From Fimbriimonadaceae bacterium (GTDB lineage Bacteria; Armatimonadota; Fimbriimonadia; Fimbriimonadales; Fimbriimonadaceae), in contig JAHBTE010000001.1 in assembly GCA_019638675.1 (NCBI GenBank), positions 590,605 to 654,604 on the forward strand: a stretch of 64,000 bases of DNA, read 5' to 3'. A program made the position numbers and the translations under genes. Shown here in pieces: positions 7,807 to 16,562 of the stretch. Under the pieces are notes generated by a model. It saw only the letters and a program-made list of their open reading frames with translations, did not search any database and was not told the origin of the DNA. The first letter of the stretch is position 1; the number at the start of each line of letters is the position of its first letter.

Positions 7807-8475
7807 TTAGATGCGGCGATAGCGTAAAAACAGTTCGTTTGCCTCTTGTTTGATGCTGAGCAGTTCGAAATCTTGGATTGCCTCTCGTGGCAATGGGTTT
7901 CCATCCGCCATCGTTGGCGTTTCGGCTCCCAATTTGATTTTGGCGGCAAAAGTTAAAAATATTTCATCAATCAAACCAAGTTCAAATAGCGATGCGTTAA
8001 GTTTGCTTCCGCCTTCACAAAGAAGCTTTTCAATGCCCATATCTTGCCGCATGATTCGCAGAAGTTCGCGCCAATCAATCTCACCGTTACCGACACCGAT
8101 GGTCTGTACTTCGTCGGTCATGGCTTGCGCACCTTCTACTGTGCTGATGACATAGGCGATTTCGGGCGAATCCTGGAAGAACCGAGTGAACACCGGAAAG
8201 TCGCCGCTTACCGAAACCAAAAACCTTGGCACATGGGCGGGATAGTGCATTCGCGGAGTGGCTCGCAAAGTAGCCGCACCCACCATGATTCCATCCGCCG
8301 CCGATTCGATTTGCCGCATCGTTGCGTGATCCAAATCGGAACCCAAGTCACCGACTCCTTCATCACGCTCACCGGAAATAATTTTCCCGTCAATCGTGCT
8401 GACCATATTGATGAAAATATGGGGACGATCAGCAGGAGCGGGGGGGAATTCTAGTTCAGGGTAAACGCCGTTCAT
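7807..8475 (-). CDS. RibD C-terminal/dihydrofolate reductase-like oxidoreductase
   Basis: A 222-residue stand-alone RibD-C domain protein, expected to reduce a pterin- or pyrimidine-like substrate with NADPH. Typical features are STIDGKI near the N-terminus, SAADGIMVGAATLR, and the nucleotide-binding stretch KLLCEGGSKLNASL. There is no deaminase domain, so it is not a full RibD. It overlaps the FrnE-like gene by four bases, which suggests a common transcript. Whether it acts in riboflavin synthesis is not shown by the neighbours. Confidence 0.85.
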   Translation of the reverse strand: MNGVYPELEFPPAPADRPHIFINMVSTIDGKIISGERDEGVGDLGSDLDHATMRQIESAADGIMVGAATLRATPRMHYPAHVPRFLVSVSGDFPVFTRFFQDSPEIAYVISTVEGAQAMTDEVQTIGVGNGEIDWRELLRIMRQDMGIEKLLCEGGSKLNASLFELGLIDEIFLTFAAKIKLGAETPTMADGNPLPREAIQDFELLSIKQEANELFLRYRRI

Positions 8476-9068
8476 TTTAATGCTTCGTAAACTGCTTCGC
8501 GTAGAACCGCCGTGGGTTGCTCAGCGTACCGCTCTCCACCGATAAAGAATGTCGGCACGTTGTAAACACCGGCTGCGTAAGCGTCGCTATCGAACTTCAC
8601 GACTTTAGATTCAAACTCTTTTGATAGAACAGAATCAACCAGAGCCTCAGGATCATCAACAATGCCTTCTGCTAACAATCTCAGATTTTCTAATGCATTG
8701 ATTTCGATCCCTTCTAGCCAATAAGCATCGTACAGACGCCGGACGAATTCGCTCTGCTTGCCAACGCTCTTCGCATATTCGGTGGCGAGCAAAGCGTTGT
8801 GGGTTCGCATGCGTTTGGGTTGGATACCCTTGGGCGGTCGCTCAACGTTGGAGGCGAGATACGCCAAGTCCATACGGCTCGGGGTTTTAGGGCGGTTTGT
8901 TGTGACTTCAGGTACAGGCGGCGATTCACCCCAAGGTAACTCTTCCGGCATCAATTCATAACCCATAAATTCAAACTGCACCCCGAACTCCTTCTCCAAA
9001 TAATCGGCCTGATGGATGCCAATCCAGCACCAAGGGCAGTTGTAGTCGTGGGCAACTTCAATAATCAC
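8472..9068 (-). CDS. DsbA-family oxidoreductase, FrnE-like
   Basis: A thiol-disulfide oxidoreductase of the cytoplasmic FrnE/2-hydroxychromene isomerase branch of the DsbA superfamily. The active site CPWC is at residues 12-15 in DYNCPWCWIG. The cis-proline loop is YNVPTFFIGG near residue 170. No signal peptide is present, so it probably works in the cytoplasm, for example in oxidative stress protection. It is the first gene of a five-gene minus-strand run that includes the RibD-like protein and the ABC pair. Confidence 0.88.
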   Translation of the reverse strand: MIIEVAHDYNCPWCWIGIHQADYLEKEFGVQFEFMGYELMPEELPWGESPPVPEVTTNRPKTPSRMDLAYLASNVERPPKGIQPKRMRTHNALLATEYAKSVGKQSEFVRRLYDAYWLEGIEINALENLRLLAEGIVDDPEALVDSVLSKEFESKVVKFDSDAYAAGVYNVPTFFIGGERYAEQPTAVLREAVYEALK

Positions 9069-9178
9069 TGATCAATTCTGACGGAGAAACTTCGGGTGGT
9101 ATTGCCGTTGCAGAATGAATTGGGCACTCTTGAATAAATCTTATGAACAGTTCTCGGTGCTCAGAACACTTACACTTA

Positions 9179-9670
9179 ATGATTCACAGAATTCTTTGTT
9201 TGCTATGTTTGATCACATTAGTTGCGTGCTCGAAAACTAAAGCTCCGACCGCCAAAAGTTCGGATGGCGTGAGTATGTCAATTAGAGTGAAAGGTGCGGC
9301 CATTGAATTCTCAATTAGGAATAACTCAAGTTCACCTAGATACATCTACACATCTTACGCTTCACTGGTCGCCGAAGTGCCTTCCGATGAACCCGATTAT
9401 TACAAGCGAAAAATAATTACTGATGACGGGCGGGAAGTTGATCAAGTTATTCCGCAACCAACTTCGCTGATAAGAATAGCGGCAGGCTCAACCTGCAACA
9501 TTACAAAAGGATTTCGATACTGTAAACCTGTTTCTGGAGAGACTATTACTGCTCGACTTGGGCCGGTTAACCCAAGATGGTTTGAAGATAAATTTCCCGA
9601 GTTTTTGAAAGATCACAAAGATCATTTACTAAGTGGCGAAGTCATCGCTCCCGCGATTATCTGTCCCTAA
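9179..9670 (+). CDS. small lipoprotein of unknown function
   Basis: A 163-residue lipoprotein from the chosen ATG. The sequence Ile-His-Arg, then a Leu/Cys-rich core ending in the lipobox LVAC at residues 14-17, predicts lipid modification and export. The mature part looks beta-rich (ISMRVKG-like strands, Asn-Arg-Asn-Ser turns). An in-frame start at 9143 would add 12 residues before the signal; neither start has a clear ribosome binding site. I do not recognise the domain. Confidence 0.65.
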   Translation: MIHRILCLLCLITLVACSKTKAPTAKSSDGVSMSIRVKGAAIEFSIRNNSSSPRYIYTSYASLVAEVPSDEPDYYKRKIITDDGREVDQVIPQPTSLIRIAAGSTCNITKGFRYCKPVSGETITARLGPVNPRWFEDKFPEFLKDHKDHLLSGEVIAPAIICP

Positions 9671-9674
9671 GTAC

Positions 9675-9706
9675 AAAAAAGCCCGAACACCTCACGGTGC
9701 CCGGGC
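9675..9706 (-). terminator. terminator of the sigma-GGDEF gene
   Basis: On the minus strand, GCCCG/CGGGC and CACC/GGTG form an interrupted hairpin followed by six T residues, about 25 bases after the stop of the sigma-GGDEF gene. Confidence 0.65.
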
Positions 9707-9730
9707 CAGTTGTTCAATGGTTTCGAAATC

Positions 9731-11005
9731 CTATGCCGCTTCGCTTTGACCCGCTTCGTTCATGCGATTCATCGCAATCTTGATCAAGTCCGCGCCACCG
9801 CGAGCTTCATCAGGCGTGGTTGCGTAGCCGAACTTAAGTTGAACCGAACCAGAACCCGACATGCGAGTGACTAGCCACTTATCAACTTTGGCTTGCAGGC
9901 GAGCGCAAACCATGTTTGCGTTCGGGCCAGTACCGGGCAAGATCACTCCGAACCCAGTTGAACCGTTGCGGCAAACAATGTCGAGCGCACGAACGCTGTT
10001 CTTGAGGAACGCAGAAACGTCCACCAGGAAGTCGCGAACGGTTTCGTCGCCATAGAATCCGCGAAGTCCGCTCAAGCCTTCCACGTCAACCAGAATCACA
10101 CTGCAGGTGCCTTCGGTTGAAACAGCTCGGTGAGCTTCTTCGCTCAATCGAGCGCGGAAGTAGTCTTCATCGTAGATGCCAGTTTCTGAATCGATGACCG
10201 ATCTTTCTTCTGGGCTTTCGCTTCGGAGAGCGATTTCTTCCCGTACATCTTGCGAAAGAATCTTGCGAAGCTTGCTCAGCGACTGTCGGAGAATGTGCGA
10301 AACATAATTGCAGGAAATTCCGAGTCGGTTGGCAATTTCGGTTTGATTCAACGCATCGAAGTGGAATAGACAAAGAACTTCTCGTTCCAGGTCGCGTAGT
10401 TGCTCCATTGCAGATTCAAGCAGAACGCGGTCTTCTACGCTGACTTGCTCAACACTCGAAAGAGCTGCGTCAAGTCGGTCAATATCGCTGTCTCCGCCTT
10501 CACCGTCATCGCCCGGAGTGGTATCCAAAGATGCGATTTTAACTGTTTCTTGGCTTGCTTGTACTTCGGCAACCGCGGTTTCGCTGATTCCACATCGTTC
10601 TGCGATTTCGCGCGTCGTTGGAACGCGTGCGAGTTCTCCTTGCAGAGCTTGTGTTGCCTTGTTCACCTTGTGGCGCAGTTCCTGCAACCAGGCCGGGTGG
10701 CGAATTGTTTGCGCCCGATCTCGCAGATAGTGCTTGATTTCGCCTGCGATCAGGTGCGTTGCGTAAGTATTAAATTGTACGCCCACCGTTGCATCGAACT
10801 TACTGAGCGCATTCAGCAGCCCAATAAACCCAACTTGGGTGAGATCATCAAGCGGTTCAGTTCCACTGTACCGACGAGCAATCCTCTCTACCATGCCTGA
10901 GTAATGAACGATTACCAGGTCTTTTAAGTCAGGACGAGGATCAGCGAGATACCGTAGTACCAGTGCTTCTGCGTCACCCTGATTTTTAGCTAATGCTTCC
11001 GACAT
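9731..11005 (-). CDS. SigB/SigF-like sigma factor fused to a degenerate GGDEF domain
   Basis: One uninterrupted 424-residue protein. Residues about 28-255 form a sigma-70 factor: region 2 with PLDDLTQVGFIGLLNAL and GEIKHYLRDR (close to the SigB/SigF/SigG type), region 3 with PTTREIAERCGIS, and region 4 with LNQTEIANRLGIS and HILRQSLSKLRK. Residues about 270-415 form a GGDEF domain: DSETGIYDEDYF matches the family N-terminus and VDVEGL carries the metal Asp307. The signature GGDEF reads GSTGF (348-352), so cyclase activity should be lost, but the inhibitory-site RxxD is intact as RALD (339-342), exactly five residues before it. Start at ATG 11005 is supported by GGAG five bases upstream. Confidence 0.9.
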   Translation of the reverse strand: MSEALAKNQGDAEALVLRYLADPRPDLKDLVIVHYSGMVERIARRYSGTEPLDDLTQVGFIGLLNALSKFDATVGVQFNTYATHLIAGEIKHYLRDRAQTIRHPAWLQELRHKVNKATQALQGELARVPTTREIAERCGISETAVAEVQASQETVKIASLDTTPGDDGEGGDSDIDRLDAALSSVEQVSVEDRVLLESAMEQLRDLEREVLCLFHFDALNQTEIANRLGISCNYVSHILRQSLSKLRKILSQDVREEIALRSESPEERSVIDSETGIYDEDYFRARLSEEAHRAVSTEGTCSVILVDVEGLSGLRGFYGDETVRDFLVDVSAFLKNSVRALDIVCRNGSTGFGVILPGTGPNANMVCARLQAKVDKWLVTRMSGSGSVQLKFGYATTPDEARGGADLIKIAMNRMNEAGQSEAA

Positions 11006-11026
11006 TTTCACTCCATTGAACAGTTT

Positions 11027-11073
11027 TGAGAGAAATCCTTTCTCTCACCCTCTGCCGTTTTATTGGCGGAGGG
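11027..11073. repeat. two adjacent hairpins upstream of the sigma-GGDEF gene
   Basis: TGAGAGAAA/TTTCTCTCA (perfect 9 bp, three-base loop, 11027-11047) is followed directly by CCCTCTGCC/GGCGGAGGG (one G-U pair, 11048-11073). Both lie in the leader between pilC and the sigma-GGDEF gene and could terminate or control readthrough. Their role is unknown. Confidence 0.5.
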
Positions 11074-11154
11074 ACGGGTTGCGTGATCATCCTGATCGTG
11101 CTTCCCAAATACGCGATATTCAGTTGTAGTCTGGGGCGGCCGCAGCCGCCAGGT

Positions 11155-12357
11155 TTATTTAACGCTGTTGACCAGTTTGAAGATCGGGGTCATAACCGAG
11201 ATGGCGATGAAACCAACAATCACACCGAGGAAGATAATGAGCAGAGGTTCAATCATTGAGGTCAATCCTTTAACGGTTTGCTCGACTTCACTATCGTAAA
11301 AATCTCCAACTTTGACGAGCATGTCGCTCAAACGACCGGATTCTTCACCGATGTCGATCATTTGAGTAACCATCGCCGGGAAGAGGCCTGAGTTTGCCAA
11401 TGGCATACTGAGCTTGTTCCCTTCGCGGATGCTGAGGCGGGTTTGATCAACCGCTTGGCAAAGCACTTGGTTGCCCAAGGTTTCGCTGACGATCTCCAAA
11501 CTGCGCATCATTGGAACACCTGAGTTGATCAAGGTTCCTAAAGTGCGGCAGAACCGCGCGACGCTCATCTTGAGGCTCAACTCACCCATGATTGGGAATT
11601 TGAGCTTCAGCCAGTCCATTTGATAGCGACCTTTTGGAGTCTTGGAATAGCTCTTGAGACCAAACAGCATTGCGCCGAGCGCTACCAGGATCATCCACCA
11701 AGACTTCTGCATGAAGTCGCCCATTGCAAAAAGAGCGGCGGTGACGGCCGGAAGTTCAACATCCATCCCGTCGAAAATCTCTTTGAACTTAGGCAAAACA
11801 AAACTGAACAATACAAACAGCATGATCTGGGAGAATCCCAAAACCAAGATCGGATACATCATCGCACTCTTGATCTTGCCTTTGACCTCGGCTTCGTATT
11901 CCAAGAATCCGGAAAGGCGGTCAAGAATCGTATCCAAAATCCCGCCGATTTCTGCGGCTCGGATCATGTTGACGTACAGCTTGCTGAAAATCGTTGGATG
12001 CTTTGCCAAAGCTTCGTTCAAACTCAAACCACCCTTAACATCTGAAGTGATTGTTTCGAGTGCTGGCTTCAAAGCTTGGTCTTTACATTGAGATGTGAGA
12101 ATTTCGAGGCAGCGGAGAATAGGGATACCTGCATCGATCATCGTGGCAAACTGCCGGCTAAACACAACCAAAGACTTCATCTTGAGCTTGTGCTTGCCAA
12201 CCGTTACGGCTTTCTTCTTCTTGAGCTCTTTGATATCTACGACTTGTAATTGCTGCTCACGAAGGCGCCCCAGAACAAGAGCTTCATGTTCTGCCTCCAT
12301 GACCGCCTTGACCTGTCGGCCAGTCGAATCCATTGCTGTGTATGCGAAATAAGGCAT
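11155..12357 (-). CDS. pilC: type II secretion/type IV pilus inner-membrane platform protein
   Basis: Polytopic platform protein of type IV pilus or type II secretion assembly (PilC/GspF). It carries two T2SF domains (about residues 60-185 and 265-390), each with the FSRQFATMIDAGIPIL or FCRTLGTLINSGVPMM segment and GGIL- or ESGRLSDML-type loops, and three transmembrane helices. At 400 residues it has normal length. ATG 12357 gives the family N-terminus MPYFAYTAMDSTGR and has GAGGAGAA upstream, so it is preferred over an in-frame codon 36 bases earlier. No other pilus gene lies beside it. Confidence 0.92.
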   Translation of the reverse strand: MPYFAYTAMDSTGRQVKAVMEAEHEALVLGRLREQQLQVVDIKELKKKKAVTVGKHKLKMKSLVVFSRQFATMIDAGIPILRCLEILTSQCKDQALKPALETITSDVKGGLSLNEALAKHPTIFSKLYVNMIRAAEIGGILDTILDRLSGFLEYEAEVKGKIKSAMMYPILVLGFSQIMLFVLFSFVLPKFKEIFDGMDVELPAVTAALFAMGDFMQKSWWMILVALGAMLFGLKSYSKTPKGRYQMDWLKLKFPIMGELSLKMSVARFCRTLGTLINSGVPMMRSLEIVSETLGNQVLCQAVDQTRLSIREGNKLSMPLANSGLFPAMVTQMIDIGEESGRLSDMLVKVGDFYDSEVEQTVKGLTSMIEPLLIIFLGVIVGFIAISVMTPIFKLVNSVK

Positions 12358-12597
12358 TCTGCCGGTTCTCCTCGAAGCTACTGTTATCAGCACTCCGACC
12401 CAGGGAAGATTGTCGGCAACCCAGCATGCCCGCCATTAGTGAAAACTCGTAAAAATAGCTGGAAAATCGAGAAAAACTGGTAACTCGGCCCGAGCCTAAA
12501 CTCAAACTTAAAGTGGACTGTTAACTTTGCCAGTGGGTATCTCCGTTTTTCCCACCCGTTGAGTCAGAATTTCTCCGCCATGTCACAATAGAGCAAT

Positions 12598-13341
12598 ATG
12601 GCTGGGCACAGTAAATGGAAAAACATTCGGATTCGGAAAGGCAAGCAAGATGCAATCCGAGGAAAGATTTTTACCAAACTTGGACGGGAGATTATTGTCG
12701 CTGCAAAAATGGGCGGGGGCGACCCAGCAACTAATGCCCGCCTGAGAGTCGCGATTGACAAAGCAAAAGAGAACTCAGTCCCCAAAGAAAACATAGACCG
12801 AGCCATAGCAAAAGGCACTGGTGGATTGGAGGGCGAAAACTACGAAGAATTGTTGTACGAAGGCAAAGGCCCGGGCGGAATCGGGGTTTTAGTCGAAGTT
12901 TATAGTGAAAATCGCAACCGTACAGTAGGTGAACTTCGCCACGCTTTCGTCAAAAACGGGGGAGCTTTGGGCGAAAACGGATCCGTTTCATGGCAGTTCA
13001 ATCACTGCGGCAATATTTCAGTAAGTAAGGATATCGCCGACGAAGAAACTGTGACGATGACAGCGATTGATGGCGGTGCCGATGACGTGGTGGATGATGG
13101 AGACACCTTTACGATCATCACACCGATTGCCAACCTTCATGCTTGTAACGATGCTCTGAACTCGGCTGGCATAAAAACCACTGATCAATCTTTGGTTTAT
13201 ATGCCAACCAACATTGCAGAACTTGACCGAGAAGACTTGAAAAAAGTGGTCAAGCTCATAGATGCCCTTGATGACCTTGACGACGTGAAGGAAACCTATA
13301 TCAATGTCGTCATTCCGGACGACTTGTTCGACGACGAGTAA
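12598..13341 (+). CDS. yebC: YebC/TACO1 family protein
   Basis: Member of the YebC/PmpR family, described as DNA-binding regulators in some bacteria and as translation factors relieving ribosome stalls in others. The 247-residue protein begins with the invariant AGHSKWKNI segment and has the GGGDPATNARLR motif and the three-domain length of the family. A CACAAT box eight bases upstream of the ATG suggests a very short or absent leader. The rhomboid gene begins two bases after its stop, so they are likely co-transcribed. Confidence 0.93.
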   Translation: MAGHSKWKNIRIRKGKQDAIRGKIFTKLGREIIVAAKMGGGDPATNARLRVAIDKAKENSVPKENIDRAIAKGTGGLEGENYEELLYEGKGPGGIGVLVEVYSENRNRTVGELRHAFVKNGGALGENGSVSWQFNHCGNISVSKDIADEETVTMTAIDGGADDVVDDGDTFTIITPIANLHACNDALNSAGIKTTDQSLVYMPTNIAELDREDLKKVVKLIDALDDLDDVKETYINVVIPDDLFDDE

Positions 13342-13343
13342 AA

Positions 13344-14438
13344 GTGAAAGACGAACGCAAAATTCCTGGCGTGACCGTTGCGCTGATTGCCGCAAACTTG
13401 CTGGTTGCGTTCGCTCTTCAGTTTGTTCCGACCTTGCTCGATCAAATCTCTTTTAACCCAACTCGCCCGACCGCGCTTGGAATCGTTGGATGCCTGTTTG
13501 CCCACACGAACCTATTGCATTTGCTCGCCAATATGGTGTTTTTAGCCGCGGTCGGCCCATTGATTGAATTTACTCGTGGTTGGTGGCGTTACCTGACGAT
13601 CTATATTTTCGGCGGATTATTCGGTGTCTTGGCTCACTGGCTCATCTCACAACAAGCTCCTCCAGGATCGCTTTTGCTCGGCGCAAGCGGAGCTATTGCC
13701 GCATGTGTCGGCTACTGCAGTATTCGGTTTGCTAGAACTAAGGTTCCTCTTGCCCCGAACTTTGGCGTTCCAGTTGGCGCGATCGCTCTGATTTGGGTGT
13801 TGGTGCAAGCCGCCGGAATGATTGTGCGGATCGGCGATGTGACTCGCGGCGGAGTGGCGTATTGGGCGCATCTTGGCGGGTTCTTTGCCGGTCTGATTTT
13901 TGCTTTTATTTTTGGCGGACTAAAAGAAGCTCGTTTCCAATACGGTCACGAGGTTTTGGAGCGAATGAACGATCGTGGCCCAGCCGCAACTTTGGCCGCG
14001 GCCGAAGCGATCCTCACTCAGCAACCAAAAAGTCGAACCGCCCTCTGGCAAAAAATTGAGGCGTTGCACGACCTCGCGGAGCCAGAAAAGTGTGCCACCG
14101 CAACCATGCAGTTTTTAGAAGATGCGAGCGACGAAGAAACCGTTTCCGGGCTAAAAATGCTGGTTTCTATCAAGCGGTTAGAAGTGATTCCAGCGGTTAA
14201 GCGCCTGAAATATGCCGACAAACTGGGCGAATCACACCAAGCACTCACGGCAAGTATTTTGCGATCCATTGTTGATTCTAAAAATGAGCCTCGCCGACCA
14301 GACGCTTTGTTATCGCTCTCTGATCTTCTGCAGCCAACCGATCCTGTGCAGTCTGAAACGCTTGCGAAGATTTTGAACGAGGAATTCCCCCTTCACCCCG
14401 CGACTGAACTTGCTAAACAAAAAGGGCTCCTTGCATGA
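13344..14438 (+). CDS. rhomboid-family intramembrane serine protease with C-terminal helical extension
   Basis: An intramembrane protease that cleaves transmembrane substrates. About six membrane helices fill the first 200 residues. The catalytic serine lies in GASGAIAAC and the histidine in YWAHLGGFFAGL, with HTNLLHLLANMVFL as the family's N-terminal loop/helix signature. The remaining 165 residues are a soluble Ala/Leu-rich helical region, perhaps TPR-like. It starts with GTG two bases after yebC and overlaps the acyltransferase gene by four bases. Confidence 0.88.
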   Translation: MKDERKIPGVTVALIAANLLVAFALQFVPTLLDQISFNPTRPTALGIVGCLFAHTNLLHLLANMVFLAAVGPLIEFTRGWWRYLTIYIFGGLFGVLAHWLISQQAPPGSLLLGASGAIAACVGYCSIRFARTKVPLAPNFGVPVGAIALIWVLVQAAGMIVRIGDVTRGGVAYWAHLGGFFAGLIFAFIFGGLKEARFQYGHEVLERMNDRGPAATLAAAEAILTQQPKSRTALWQKIEALHDLAEPEKCATATMQFLEDASDEETVSGLKMLVSIKRLEVIPAVKRLKYADKLGESHQALTASILRSIVDSKNEPRRPDALLSLSDLLQPTDPVQSETLAKILNEEFPLHPATELAKQKGLLA

Positions 14439-15127
14439 AGCAAAAGTGGCGCGACGTTCGACCATATATTCTTGCGCCGCTCGTGTATGGCATTGTGAGT
14501 TCACTGCTCTCCACCCTTCGGTTAGAAGTACGTGGATGGGATCAATACAAAAAACTGGACAAGGCGTACATCTTTGCCGGATTTCACGGTCGAGTTGTGT
14601 TCGGCGCGAAATTCTTTCGGGGCAAGGGCCTGTGGACACTCATCAGTCATTCGCGCGATGGTGAAATGCAAAACCGTATCTTCACCAGATTCGGATTCAA
14701 TACTATTCGTGGATCCACTGGTCGCGGTGGAGCAAAGGCTTTGATTGAAAGCATCAAAGTGCTAAAAGCGGGCGAAAGCATGACCTTTCCACCTGATGGT
14801 CCGCGAGGGCCGAGTGGGATTGTTCAGCCAGGCATCATGCAGATGGCAAAAAAAACTGGTGCTTTGCTTGTCCCAGTTGGAGTTTCAGCAAATCGAAGGT
14901 GGCTGTTCAAAAGTTGGGATCGGTATCTGATCCCTAAACCGTTCAGTAAAGGGATTATGATTTTTGGCGATCCGATCGAAGTTCCGGCTGATTCATCTGA
15001 CGATCAGTTGGAGCAAATCCGCCAACAATTTGAGTTAGAACTTCATCGGTTAGAAACAGAAGCGGAAGCCCATTTCAGCCACCCAAAACCGAACTGGCAC
15101 GCACCGGAAGCGAAAACCAATCCATAA
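14435..15127 (+). CDS. DUF374/lysophospholipid acyltransferase-like protein
   Basis: Probable membrane-associated acyltransferase of the DUF374 branch of the LPLAT superfamily. Diagnostic segments are TLISHSRDGE, RGSTGRGGAKAL, FPPDGPRGPSG and a GALLVPVG strand. The 230-residue protein has a hydrophobic N-terminal segment. Its ATGA overlap with the rhomboid gene shows coupling. In outer-membrane bacteria such proteins have been linked to lipid A or phospholipid acylation; the exact acceptor is not evident here. Confidence 0.85.
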   Translation: MKQKWRDVRPYILAPLVYGIVSSLLSTLRLEVRGWDQYKKLDKAYIFAGFHGRVVFGAKFFRGKGLWTLISHSRDGEMQNRIFTRFGFNTIRGSTGRGGAKALIESIKVLKAGESMTFPPDGPRGPSGIVQPGIMQMAKKTGALLVPVGVSANRRWLFKSWDRYLIPKPFSKGIMIFGDPIEVPADSSDDQLEQIRQQFELELHRLETEAEAHFSHPKPNWHAPEAKTNP

Positions 15128-15136
15128 TAAATATCC

Positions 15137-15859
15137 ATGAAGGACGAGCGACTTTACCGCCTTTACAAACTCCATAAAATAGACGCTCGCCTAATTGACA
15201 TCAAGAGCAAAGCCGAGCACCTCGACTTAGGCAAAAAAGAAGCCACCTTTGCAAAAAAACTGCAGGAAGAGAACGCAGATGCCTTAGCTCGGCATAAAGA
15301 CTTGAAGTCGGAGATCGAAGAGCTCAAAGTCAAAAACGAGCAGACTGAGGCCAAGATCGCGAAATTCAACAAGGATTTGTACGACGGTACTATTGTTAGC
15401 GCAAAAGAGGTCGAGAACCTTCAGAAAGAAATCTCAATGTTGGAAGACCTTGCGATCAACAACGCCCTGCGCATAGAAGAACTTGAAAACGAACTCGCGC
15501 CCCTTTCTCAAACCGTCAAAACAGTAATGGCTCATGTAGAGGAACTCAAAAAGCGAATCGTAAAAAAACGAGCGGATGCAGAGGTTCTTCATAAGGAGCT
15601 TCAGGCGGCGTTCAAAGAAACCGGCGCAAAGCGTGGCCCGCTTGAAGCAGAAGTCGAACCAGAGCTGATTACGGTTTACAACCAAGTTCGCAAAAAAACC
15701 GGAAGCACCGGCATGGCACTTGTAACTGAGGCTCAACGATGTGCCGCTTGCGGAATAGATATTCCTGAAAAAGTACGGGACGCCATTCAATCAGGTCGCA
15801 CCCAGCAGTGCGAAAGCTGTCGGCGAATCTTATTTATTCACAAAGAGGCGGAAGAATGA
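15137..15859 (+). CDS. coiled-coil protein with C-terminal C4 zinc ribbon (CT398-like)
   Basis: A 240-residue protein: a long antiparallel coiled coil (about residues 10-165, heptads rich in Lys/Glu/Leu) and a C-terminal zinc ribbon with CAACG and CESCRR (two CxxC pairs). This is the DUF164/zf-RING_7 architecture, represented by Chlamydia CT398, which has been reported to interact with sigma-54 and secretion components. The function here is unknown. The next gene's start overlaps its stop (ATGA). Confidence 0.82.
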   Translation: MKDERLYRLYKLHKIDARLIDIKSKAEHLDLGKKEATFAKKLQEENADALARHKDLKSEIEELKVKNEQTEAKIAKFNKDLYDGTIVSAKEVENLQKEISMLEDLAINNALRIEELENELAPLSQTVKTVMAHVEELKKRIVKKRADAEVLHKELQAAFKETGAKRGPLEAEVEPELITVYNQVRKKTGSTGMALVTEAQRCAACGIDIPEKVRDAIQSGRTQQCESCRRILFIHKEAEE

Positions 15860-16557
15860 TTCGAGCCCTGCTAGTCGGGCTGATGGTGCTCTGTGTGGCA
15901 GGGTGCGCTAAGTTCCCAAGCGGGGGAGTTATTGGCGACACCAAGCGGCTTGTCTTCCGCATGAGGGTTGATGGTCAGCTGCGAACGGGTCAGGGAGCCG
16001 GTCAATCGGGATTACCCTACGTTTACATCATCGCGTTGAACGTATCTACAGAGGACACGCCTACAACCACTGGGCCAATTCCTATCGTTGTGCCAGGTGG
16101 GAACGGAATGGTGGATGGGACAGTCACCCACTTTATTCTTTGGAATCCACTCGCTTCGCCTCAGTTCCAGATTTACAAATTCCGTGATGCAACGCTGAAC
16201 GAATGGTTCCAAACGGGAATTCCGGTGAACTACACACCGACCAACGAAGGTGATCGGGAGTTCACTTTTGAAATTGATTTATCGCAATTGGTTGCCGCAG
16301 TTGATGTGCCTAATCAACAATCGGTACAGGTCAACTTTTTGACAATGAACAACACGAACACTTCCGGCGGAGGTCGAATATGGGATGCGCTGGGGAACGC
16401 CAATATTCCCTCACAGGTCAATTCTCCGCTCACGGTTCGTTTGAATTCCAGCCAGATTTACAACAACCAAAACCAAATCATTACCGAGCCGCAAGGTGAT
16501 ACGGTTGACCCTGATTTGGATATTGTAGACTGGTCGGTCGAAGTGAGAATTCAGTAA
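15856..16557 (+). CDS. lipoprotein of unknown function
   Basis: A 233-residue lipoprotein. The start at 15856 overlaps the previous stop as ATGA, has AGAGGCGG upstream, and places a signal peptide (MIRALLVGLMVL) with lipobox VAGC at once. The mature protein looks beta-rich with many Thr, Asn and Gly residues (TEDTPTTTGP, NNTNTSGGGR). No family recognised. It is followed five bases later by a glycosyltransferase. Confidence 0.78.
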   Translation: MIRALLVGLMVLCVAGCAKFPSGGVIGDTKRLVFRMRVDGQLRTGQGAGQSGLPYVYIIALNVSTEDTPTTTGPIPIVVPGGNGMVDGTVTHFILWNPLASPQFQIYKFRDATLNEWFQTGIPVNYTPTNEGDREFTFEIDLSQLVAAVDVPNQQSVQVNFLTMNNTNTSGGGRIWDALGNANIPSQVNSPLTVRLNSSQIYNNQNQIITEPQGDTVDPDLDIVDWSVEVRIQ

Positions 16558-16562
16558 CCCTC

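Noticed and set aside
9681-9706. Hairpin taken as terminator for the plus-strand lipoprotein at 9179
   Set aside because: No T run follows on the plus strand; the A run upstream makes it a minus-strand terminator.
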